A stretch of 64,000 nt of DNA, taken from Terricaulis silvestris (GTDB lineage: Bacteria; Pseudomonadota; Alphaproteobacteria; Caulobacterales; Aquidulcibacteraceae). The notes beneath the pieces were generated by a model, which saw nothing but the letters and a program-made list of their open reading frames with translations, was not told where the DNA came from and ran no database searches. This document shows, piece by piece, positions 58,165 through 64,000 of the stretch. The position numbers were made by a program, and so were the translations under genes. The stretch spans positions 1,576,501-1,640,500 of the forward strand of contig NZ_CP047045.1 of NCBI RefSeq assembly GCF_009792355.1, written 5' to 3'. Every line of letters starts with the position of its first letter. Position 1 is the stretch's first letter.

Positions 58165-59520
58165 TCAGCTCTCCGCCGCCGCTTTGGCAGCCAAATTCTT
58201 CTCAAGCCAATGGATCGAGTAATCGCCGTTGATCACGTCCGGCTCGTTCATCAGATCGCGGAACAGCGGCAGCGTGGTCTCGACGCCGGTGATCACCATC
58301 TCGTTCAGCGCGCGCCGCAGGCGCATCAAGCACTCCGCGCGATCGCGGCCATGCACGATCAGCTTGCCTATGAGCGAGTCATAGTTTGGCGGAATTGAGT
58401 AACCGGCATAGATCGCGCTGTCCAACCGCACGCCCAAACCGCCCGGCGGATGGTAGCTCGTAATCTTGCCGGGCGATGGCCTAAACGTCGCCGGGTTCTC
58501 GGCGTTGACGCGGCACTCGATGGCGTGGCCGTTAAACTTCACGTCCTTCTGCTTCACCGAAAGCGGCGCGCCATCGGCAATGCGGATCTGCTCGCGCACC
58601 AGATCGATGCCGGTGATCATCTCCGTCACCGGATGCTCGACCTGCAGCCGCGTGTTCATCTCGATGAAATAAAACTCGCCATCCTCGTAGAGGTACTCAA
58701 CCGTACCCACACCGAGATAGCCAAGCTTCTGGATCGCCTCCGCCGTCACGCGTCCAATCGTGGCGCGGTCTTCCGCGTTTAGAGCCGGCGAGGGCGCTTC
58801 TTCCAGCACCTTCTGGTGACGGCGCTGCAGCGAACAATCGCGCTCGCCCAAATGGATCACGTTGCCATGGCTGTCCGCGACCACCTGGATCTCGATGTGA
58901 CGCGGGTGCGTCAGATACTTTTCCATATAGACTTCGTCATTCCCGAATGCCGCCTTCGCTTCCGCGCGCGCGGTCTGGAACGCTTCGACCACATCATCTT
59001 CCGTGCGCGCGACCTTCATGCCGCGCCCGCCGCCGCCGGCAGCGGCCTTGATCAGCACCGGATAGCCAATCTTCTTGCCGACCTTCTTGGCTTCCGCTTC
59101 CGTCGCGATGCCGCCATCGGAGCCACGCACCACAGGCATGCCCGTATCGATTGCCGCTTGCTTGGCCGCGATCTTGTCACCCATCAGCCGGATGTGCTCG
59201 GCCGTCGGGCCGATGAACGTCATGCCGTGCTGCGTCACGATCTCCGCGAACTTCGCGTTCTCGCTCAAGAACCCGTATCCCGGATGGATCGCCTGCGCGC
59301 CGGTGATCTCGGCCGCCGCGATGATCGAAGGAATGTGCAGATAGCTCTTCGCCGCCGGCGGCGGCCCGATGCAGACGCTCTCATCCGCGAGCCGCACATG
59401 CATCGCGTCGGTATCCGCCGTCGAGTGCACCGCAACCGTGGCGATGCCCATCTCCTTGCACGCGCGGTGAATGCGCAGCGCAATCTCGCCCCGGTTCGCG
59501 ATGAGGACTTTTTCAAACAT
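58165..59520 (-). CDS. accC: acetyl-CoA carboxylase, biotin carboxylase subunit
   Basis: 451 residues. [20 protein letters not shown] at the start, ATP-grasp glycine loop [15 protein letters not shown], and [26 protein letters not shown] split across the active site (Glu and Arg). Carboxylates the biotin on AccB with ATP and bicarbonate, first half of acetyl-CoA carboxylase for fatty acid synthesis. Three bases follow accB, and the pair accB-accC with aroQ upstream is the usual alphaproteobacterial order. Confidence 0.98.
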   Translation of the reverse strand: MFEKVLIANRGEIALRIHRACKEMGIATVAVHSTADTDAMHVRLADESVCIGPPPAAKSYLHIPSIIAAAEITGAQAIHPGYGFLSENAKFAEIVTQHGMTFIGPTAEHIRLMGDKIAAKQAAIDTGMPVVRGSDGGIATEAEAKKVGKKIGYPVLIKAAAGGGGRGMKVARTEDDVVEAFQTARAEAKAAFGNDEVYMEKYLTHPRHIEIQVVADSHGNVIHLGERDCSLQRRHQKVLEEAPSPALNAEDRATIGRVTAEAIQKLGYLGVGTVEYLYEDGEFYFIEMNTRLQVEHPVTEMITGIDLVREQIRIADGAPLSVKQKDVKFNGHAIECRVNAENPATFRPSPGKITSYHPPGGLGVRLDSAIYAGYSIPPNYDSLIGKLIVHGRDRAECLMRLRRALNEMVITGVETTLPLFRDLMNEPDVINGDYSIHWLEKNLAAKAAAES

Positions 59521-59523
59521 CTC

Positions 59524-59994
59524 TTATTCCAAGATCACCAGCGCTTCACCGTATTCGACCGGCTGTGCGTCGGTGACCAGAATGGCGACCACCTTGCCCG
59601 CGCGCGGCGCCGGGATCGGGTTGAACGTCTTCATCGCTTCGACGACGAGCATGGTCTGGCCTTCGGTCACCGCGTCGCCGACTTTGATAAACGGCGCAGC
59701 ACCCGGCTCAGCTGAAAGATAGGCGGTCCCCACCATCGGCGAAGGCACCGCGCCCGGATGCGAAGCAGCGTCAGCGGGCGCCCCACCCACCGCCGGAGCA
59801 GGAGCCGCTACCATCGGCGCAGCCGCCGGAGCGTAGTGAACCGCGGGCGCCGCCGCCGCTGTCAGCGTCCGCGCGATGCGCAGCCGTAGCTCGCCGTGCT
59901 CAACCTCGATTTCCGACAGCCCGGTGTCGTCCAGGATCGCCGCCAGCTCGCGCACAAGGTCGGGATCAATCGCGGAATTTTTCTTTTCGCTCAT
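59524..59994 (-). CDS. accB: acetyl-CoA carboxylase biotin carboxyl carrier protein
   Basis: 156 residues from the ATG at 59994 (MSEKKNSAIDPDLVREL). An N-terminal helix pair binds AccC; then a long Ala/Pro linker (about 47-76), and the C-terminal biotinyl domain with Lys122 in VVEAMKTFNPI. Carries the carboxyl group between AccC and the carboxyltransferase. Longer frame to 60285 overlaps aroQ and is rejected. Confidence 0.97.
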   Translation of the reverse strand: MSEKKNSAIDPDLVRELAAILDDTGLSEIEVEHGELRLRIARTLTAAAAPAVHYAPAAAPMVAAPAPAVGGAPADAASHPGAVPSPMVGTAYLSAEPGAAPFIKVGDAVTEGQTMLVVEAMKTFNPIPAPRAGKVVAILVTDAQPVEYGEALVILE

Positions 59995-60011
59995 CGTCTG
60001 CGTTTTCCTGC

Positions 60012-60470
60012 TCACGCGGTCTGGCTCTCTTGTGCAATCAAGGCGGCCGCTTCTACGGCCAGCAAATAGGACGTCGCCCCAAACCCGGCGATCACGCCCT
60101 TCGCGGCTTGGCCCACCAGCGACACATGGCGAAACTCTTCGCGCGCCGCCGGGTTCGACAAATGCGTCTCGATCACGGGGATCCCGATTGCCTTGATCGC
60201 ATCGTGAAGCGCGACCGAGGTGTGGGTATAGGCGCCCGCGTTTAGAACAACCGCCGCCGCCTTGTCGCGGGCCTCCTGCAGCCAATCGACCAGTTCGCCC
60301 TCAATATTGGACTGCCGGAACACCACTGTCCGACCAAGCTGGGCGGCGCGCTCGGCGCAGGCTTTCTCGATGTCCGCGAGGGTGGCGCGGCCATAGATTT
60401 CAGGCTCCCGCGTCCCCAATAGGTTCAGATTGGGGCCGTTCAGCACATAGATCGGTTTGGCGTCCGGCAT
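60012..60470 (-). CDS. aroQ: 3-dehydroquinate dehydratase, type II
   Basis: 152 residues from the ATG at 60470. [20 protein letters not shown] with catalytic Tyr and Arg, [18 protein letters not shown] and [15 protein letters not shown]. Dehydrates 3-dehydroquinate in the shikimate pathway. Dodecameric enzyme family. Eighteen bases ahead of accB. The divergent thiS promoter lies in 60471-60548. Confidence 0.97.
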   Translation of the reverse strand: MPDAKPIYVLNGPNLNLLGTREPEIYGRATLADIEKACAERAAQLGRTVVFRQSNIEGELVDWLQEARDKAAAVVLNAGAYTHTSVALHDAIKAIGIPVIETHLSNPAAREEFRHVSLVGQAAKGVIAGFGATSYLLAVEAAALIAQESQTA

Positions 60471-60548
60471 CGTCCTCTGCGCGGGCGGTTGGGGCTTTAC
60501 GTTGAACCCCGGCTCAAGGGGCTCTAAGTCGGGCGGATAGGAAGGCCT

Positions 60549-60749
60549 ATGCGTCTGACGGTCAATGGAGAAACGCGCGAGGCGCCCGATGAGGCGACGC
60601 TTGCCGACCTCCTCGCCTCCCTGGGGATTGACGGCCGCCGCGTCGCCGTAGAACGCAACCGGGAGATCGCGCCTAAGTCTCTGTGGTCGCAGATTGTTCT
60701 TGCTGAGGGCGATCAGCTGGAGATCGTGCAATTCGTGGGGGGCGGGTGA
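60549..60749 (+). CDS. thiS: sulfur carrier protein ThiS
   Basis: 66 residues ending in FVGGG, the Gly-Gly tail that is thiocarboxylated. Ubiquitin-like beta-grasp fold with [20 protein letters not shown] and [15 protein letters not shown]. Donates sulfur to ThiG for the thiazole of thiamine. Normally adjacent to thiG; here two other genes intervene. Its stop overlaps the next GTG by four bases. No TPP-riboswitch-like sequence was recognised in the 78 bases upstream. Confidence 0.92.
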   Translation: MRLTVNGETREAPDEATLADLLASLGIDGRRVAVERNREIAPKSLWSQIVLAEGDQLEIVQFVGGG

Positions 60750-60955
60750 GCTTGGATTGGTCTCAGTGTCCAGCCGTTGAACGCAACCCGGCTAAGGTCA
60801 GCGGTGCTTGGTTGTTCAAAGGTACGCGCGTGCCGGTCGTCGCATTGCTTGAGAACCTCCGTGGCGGCGCCACAATCGACGACTTCTTGGCTTGGTTTCC
60901 CGGCGTTGAGCATCGACAGGTCATCGCCGTCCTCCAACACATCGGAGATAGCTGA
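60746..60955 (+). CDS. DUF433 domain protein
   Basis: 69 residues from a GTG at 60746 overlapping the thiS stop. DUF433 signature: [41 protein letters not shown] and [16 protein letters not shown]. Such small HTH proteins are often VapB-type antitoxins with a DUF5615 toxin. The usual partner is not seen, because the next gene is a different 102-residue protein. It sits inside the thi cluster. Confidence 0.88.
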   Translation: MSLDWSQCPAVERNPAKVSGAWLFKGTRVPVVALLENLRGGATIDDFLAWFPGVEHRQVIAVLQHIGDS

Positions 60956-61263
60956 TGCGGCACGGACCGGATTACGGCGTGCCTCAACGTCTCGCGCATC
61001 TGTTAGGTTTGGCTGATCCGTCAGAGGATGGCGAAGGCGTTGTGTTTGGACAGGATCTGCTTTCTCGCAGTCAGTATTCGCCAGGTGAGCTTCGACGGCT
61101 CGGAGCAGAGCTAGACGCATTGCTGGCAGACGAGACGATTGGAAAGGCGGAGTTGAAAGGCATTTTGAATCGTTCGATGGGCAAAGCATGGGGCGTGCCT
61201 TTCAGCTTCCGAGGCCCGCGAGAATTTCTGGAGGCAGTTGCAAAGCAACTGCGGACACAATGA
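60955..61263 (+). CDS. hypothetical protein between DUF433 and thiG
   Basis: 102 residues ([19 protein letters not shown]). Predicted mostly helical with [16 protein letters not shown] and [19 protein letters not shown]. No known toxin or PIN motif and no signal peptide. Its start overlaps the DUF433 stop by one base and its stop overlaps thiG by four, so it is translationally tied to both. Base composition is less GC-rich than thiS and thiG, a hint of acquired DNA. Function unknown. Confidence 0.7.
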   Translation: MRHGPDYGVPQRLAHLLGLADPSEDGEGVVFGQDLLSRSQYSPGELRRLGAELDALLADETIGKAELKGILNRSMGKAWGVPFSFRGPREFLEAVAKQLRTQ

Positions 61264-62036
61264 CAAACGACTCCCCACTCACCATCGCCGGCAAGAGCTA
61301 CGCCTCCCGCCTCATCATCGGCACCGGCAAGTACAAAACCTACGCCGAGAACGCCGCCGCGCTCGAAGCCAGCGGCGCTGACATCGTCACGGTTGCGGTG
61401 CGGCGCGTGAATCTGTCCGATCCCACCAAAGAGCGCCTCACCGATCACATCGATCCGAAGAAGACGACGTTCCTCCCCAACACCGCCGGCTGCTTCACCG
61501 CCGACGAAGCGTTGCGCACGCTCCGCCTCGCGCGCGAGGCCGGCGATTGGAAGCTGGTGAAGCTCGAAGTCCTGGCCGACCAGAAGACGCTCTATCCCGA
61601 CATGGAAGAGACGCTCGCCGCCGCCAAAATCCTCGTCGCCGAAGGCTTCGACGTGATGGTCTATTGCAGCGACGATCCAGTGTACGCGCGCAAGCTCGAA
61701 GACGCCGGCTGCGTCGCTATCATGCCGTTGGGCTCGCTCATCGGCTCCGGCCTCGGCATCCAGAACCCCGTGAACATCCGCCTCATCGTCGAACAATCCC
61801 GCGTCCCCGTCATCGTCGACGCCGGTGTCGGCACCGCCAGCGACGCCGCCATCGCCATGGAGCTCGGCGTCGACGGCGTCCTCATGAACACCGCCATCGC
61901 CGAAGCGAAGGACCCAGTGCGCATGGCGCGCGCCATGAAGCACGCGGTGATCGCGGGGCGCGAAGCGTATCTCGCCGGGCGGATGGGCAAGAAGAAGTAC
62001 GCCGATCCGAGTAGTCCGCTGGCCGGACTGATTTAG
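61260..62036 (+). CDS. thiG: thiazole synthase
   Basis: 258 residues from the ATG at 61260. The Schiff-base Lys101 is in [26 protein letters not shown] at the N-terminus and [20 protein letters not shown] in the phosphate-binding C-terminal loop are typical of the TIM barrel. Condenses DXP with ThiS thiocarboxylate and dehydroglycine to thiazole phosphate. thiO, thiE and thiC are not in the window. Confidence 0.96.
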   Translation: MTNDSPLTIAGKSYASRLIIGTGKYKTYAENAAALEASGADIVTVAVRRVNLSDPTKERLTDHIDPKKTTFLPNTAGCFTADEALRTLRLAREAGDWKLVKLEVLADQKTLYPDMEETLAAAKILVAEGFDVMVYCSDDPVYARKLEDAGCVAIMPLGSLIGSGLGIQNPVNIRLIVEQSRVPVIVDAGVGTASDAAIAMELGVDGVLMNTAIAEAKDPVRMARAMKHAVIAGREAYLAGRMGKKKYADPSSPLAGLI

Positions 62037-62044
62037 TTTGTTGG

Positions 62045-62512
62045 CTAAAATCGCGAATGCGGATTGACTGCGCCCTCAACCGGTCCCGCCACGACGTCCC
62101 AGTGCTCGACTATGCGGCAGTCCTGAACGCGGAAGACGTCAGCGAGTGCGTATGCAGGGGCGCCTTCCGCAGGGGTGAAACGCACGTGCAGAAACACGAG
62201 ATCGCCTTCAGCGATCGTGCGGACAATCTCCCAGCGCGCTTGAGGCACTGCGGCGATCACCCCCTCTAGAAAGCTGGCGGTCGCTTCGCGTGTGCCGCCG
62301 GGAATGTCAGGTTTATGCTCGATGAAGTCGGGCGCCATGTAACGTTCAAAGGCCGCGCGTGGATGACGCTCGGGCTCCACGAGTGCTTCAGTGTAGAACG
62401 CGACCACCACGGCGCGGTTATCGCATTGCGCGCCGCTAGTGGGAGACCCGCGATGCGCACACGACGCAAGTCCCACGCTCGCCGCAGCGAGCAGAAAAAC
62501 AAAACCGCGCAT
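62045..62512 (-). CDS. SnoaL-like/NTF2-fold lipoprotein
   Basis: 155 residues. Lipoprotein signal ending GLASC (Cys18). The mature part fits a SnoaL-like NTF2 fold: VVAFYTEALVEPERHPRAAF, PDFIEHKPDIPGGTREATA, and DVFRVQDCRIVEHWDVV. These proteins are often polyketide-cyclase-like or of unknown function. It is convergent with thiG and lies nine bases after trmFO on the same strand. Confidence 0.82.
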   Translation of the reverse strand: MRGFVFLLAAASVGLASCAHRGSPTSGAQCDNRAVVVAFYTEALVEPERHPRAAFERYMAPDFIEHKPDIPGGTREATASFLEGVIAAVPQARWEIVRTIAEGDLVFLHVRFTPAEGAPAYALADVFRVQDCRIVEHWDVVAGPVEGAVNPHSRF

Positions 62513-62521
62513 TCGCTTCCC

Positions 62522-64000
62522 CTAGGCCGCCGTTAGCCAGCTGTTCAAATCCTGTAACGCCCGCTCCGCCATCGCGAGCTTCTTTGCGCGCCCGCGCTCT
62601 TCGCCCTTGAGCTTCTTCCCGTCCGCCCCATGCGTCGGCGCGGCGATCTCCGGAAATAGCCCGAAGTTCACATTCATCGGCTGAAACGAGCCCTTGCCGC
62701 CGGCAATATGCCCGCCCGTCACGTGCGCAATCAACGCGCCCAGCGCAGTCGTGGCAGGCGGCGGTTCAATCGCACGCCCCAAACGCTCCGCCGCAGCAAA
62801 GCGCCCCGCCATCATCCCCATCGCCGCACTCTCGACGTAACCCTCAACGCCCGTCACTTGCCCCGCAAACCGCACGCGCGGCTCCGCGCGCAGACGCAGC
62901 GTGCCGTCGAGCAGCTTCGGCGAATTCAGAAACGTGTTGCGATGGATCCCGCCCAGCCGCGCAAAGCGCGCGTTTTGCAAGCCGGGGATCATGCGGAAAA
63001 TCTCTTCCTGCGCGCCGTACTTCAGCTTGGTCTGAAAGCCCACGATGTTGAACAGCGTGCCAAGCTTGTTGTCCTGGCGAAGCTGCACCACCGCATGCGC
63101 GCGCTTGCCGACGCGCGGGTCCAACAGCCCCACAGGCTTCATCGGCCCAAACCGCAACGTGTCGAGCCCCCGCTCCGCCATCACCTCGATCGGCAAGCAG
63201 CCTTCAAAGTAGGGCGTATTCTTCTCCCATTCCTTGAACTCAGTCTTCGCGCCCGCGTTCAGCGCATTGATGAACGCCACATACTGCACCTCATCCATCG
63301 GACAGTTCACATATGCGGCTTTGTCGCCGCCCGGACCTTCCTTGTCATAACGCGACTGCTTCCAAGCAATGTCGAAATCAATCGAGTCCGCATGCACGAT
63401 CGGCGCGATCGCATCGAAGAACGCGAGCGAGTCTTCGCCCGTGAGATTGCGAATGGAGTCAGCGAGGGAAGGCGAAGTCAAAGGTCCTGTCGCGAAAATA
63501 ATACTCTCGTCATCCCGGCCGGAGGCGCGCAGCGCCGTAGAGCCGGGACCCAGGGGATCGTAGAGCGCATCATTTGCCCCTGGGTCCCGGATCGCGCTCC
63601 GCGCGTCCGGGATGACGGAAAGGAGTTGATCGAGTGATTTGATCTCTTCGCGCTCCACCGTGATCAACGGATGCGCCACCAACGCCGCCGTCACCGCATC
63701 GCTAAACACATCGCGATCCACCGCCAAAGCGCTGCCAGCCGGCACCTGCGCCGGGCCAGCGCTCGCCATCACCAGCGAGCCCAACCGCCGCATCTCTTCA
63801 TGCAGCAGCCCAACAGCATTCCCGCGCCAGTCATCGCTACGGAACGAATTGGAACACACCAGTTCCGCGAACTTCTCCGTGTGGTGCGCGTCGGTTTTCA
63901 CCAGCGGCCGCATCTCGTGCAGCACCACCGGCACGCCAGCGTTCGCCAACGCCCAAGCGGCCTCGGATCCAGCCAAACCGCCGCCAACGACATGCACAGG
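62522..64000 (-). CDS. trmFO: methylenetetrahydrofolate-tRNA-(uracil-5-)-methyltransferase TrmFO, 5' partial
   Basis: At least 492 residues, reading in from the window edge: the codon before HVVGGGLAG is GTG in frame with a preceding Pro codon, so the true start lies beyond 64000. FAD loop [40 protein letters not shown] and the late [20 protein letters not shown] are diagnostic. Forms m5U54 in tRNA using folate and FAD. Between about visible residues 127 and 164 an extra segment is encoded by a palindromic element (63508-63617), making the protein longer than the usual ~440-470. Confidence 0.95.
   Translation of the reverse strand, partial: PVHVVGGGLAGSEAAWALANAGVPVVLHEMRPLVKTDAHHTEKFAELVCSNSFRSDDWRGNAVGLLHEEMRRLGSLVMASAGPAQVPAGSALAVDRDVFSDAVTAALVAHPLITVEREEIKSLDQLLSVIPDARSAIRDPGANDALYDPLGPGSTALRASGRDDESIIFATGPLTSPSLADSIRNLTGEDSLAFFDAIAPIVHADSIDFDIAWKQSRYDKEGPGGDKAAYVNCPMDEVQYVAFINALNAGAKTEFKEWEKNTPYFEGCLPIEVMAERGLDTLRFGPMKPVGLLDPRVGKRAHAVVQLRQDNKLGTLFNIVGFQTKLKYGAQEEIFRMIPGLQNARFARLGGIHRNTFLNSPKLLDGTLRLRAEPRVRFAGQVTGVEGYVESAAMGMMAGRFAAAERLGRAIEPPPATTALGALIAHVTGGHIAGGKGSFQPMNVNFGLFPEIAAPTHGADGKKLKGEERGRAKKLAMAERALQDLNSWLTAA
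63508..63617. repeat. palindromic element, type A copy 2, inside trmFO
   Basis: 110 bases. Outer arms CGTCATCCCGG (63508-63518) and CCGGGATGACG (63607-63617); inner arms CCGGGACCCAGGGG (63543-63556) and CCCCTGGGTCCCGG (63577-63590). Same architecture and nearly the same core as the nagZ-scpA copy. It is read through in frame by trmFO, encoding about 36 residues between [14 protein letters not shown] and [10 protein letters not shown]. Confidence 0.93.

Noticed and set aside
60471-60548. TPP riboswitch ahead of thiS
   Set aside because: I could not find the conserved CUGAGA and ACCUGA elements or the expected stems in the 78 bases between aroQ and thiS.
60746-61263. Classical DUF433-DUF5615 toxin-antitoxin pair
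   Set aside because: The 102-residue partner shows no PIN-like acidic triad or DUF5615 features, so I only report the unusual placement.
63508-63617. Could the trmFO repeat break the gene or mark a pseudogene?
   Set aside because: The frame is open through the whole element and the flanking conserved motifs (VEREEI, ATGPLTS) stay in frame, so the gene looks intact.
63995-63997. GTG at 63997 as the start of trmFO
   Set aside because: A Pro codon precedes it in frame and the FAD loop would start at residue 3; TrmFO normally has a few residues before this, so the gene runs off the window.

Overview
The window is about 64 kb of GC-rich, densely packed bacterial chromosome. Gene order points to an alphaproteobacterium of the Caulobacterales/Hyphomonadaceae type: dgt - SPOR protein - nagZ - scpA - scpB - tatABC - serS in one block, and murA - DUF2948 - UPF0262 - small phosphatase - infA - maf - RNase E/G - yacG in another. 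This placement is inferred from remembered synteny, not from a search. There is no rRNA, CRISPR array, insertion sequence or phage. Both edges cut genes: a glycoside hydrolase at the left and trmFO at the right.

Layout. 1-8.9 kb (+) is a carbohydrate-uptake operon: a GH144-like glucanase, a complete ABC sugar importer (binding lipoprotein, two permeases, ATPase), a large six-hairpin glycosidase and an esterase. 8.9-13.1 kb is a sulfatase / haloalkane dehalogenase / TetR / formylglycine-generating-enzyme module with a perfect 10+10 bp palindrome in the divergent promoter. 13.1-19.9 kb holds a membrane protein and, on the minus strand, a DUF4129-DUF4350-MoxR-DUF58-SpoIIM-RDD operon. 20-27 kb has oxidoreductases, a PLP enzyme, ferredoxin reductase, an M28 peptidase, a GST and a TSUP transporter. 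27.1-31.5 kb is one giant gene whose product combines flagellin-IN-like repeats with a beta-propeller. 31.6-32.2 kb is an atypical lipoprotein gene whose end overlaps tRNA-Thr on the other strand.

32.3-38.7 kb is the murA-infA-yacG housekeeping block. 38.7-42.6 kb has exonuclease III, nitroreductase, a Sel1-repeat protein, an Fe-S insertion protein and small membrane proteins. 42.7-50.5 kb carries nucleotide hygiene, peptidoglycan recycling, chromosome segregation, Tat export and SerRS. 50.6-53.3 kb has aat and a ferritin-like / Fe-S / double-CDGSH fusion. 53.5-57.4 kb is an ArsR-controlled run of SRPBCC, VOC and AlkD-type genes. 57.4-60.5 kb has lipoproteins and accC-accB-aroQ. 60.5-62.0 kb is thiS and thiG, split by a DUF433 gene and an unknown gene. 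The window closes with a SnoaL-like lipoprotein and trmFO.

The most unusual signal is a set of long palindromic repeats. One sits between nagZ and scpA, and a relative with the same two-arm layout lies inside the trmFO reading frame, adding about 36 residues. A different palindrome forms most of the TatB tail. This resembles the Rickettsia palindromic elements that insert into protein genes. Others lie after serS, before the arsR-type gene, over the xth stop codon and beside the nitroreductase gene. Second-tier candidates are the giant gene, the exported sulfatase/FGE pair with its operator, the split thi operon and the CDGSH fusion.
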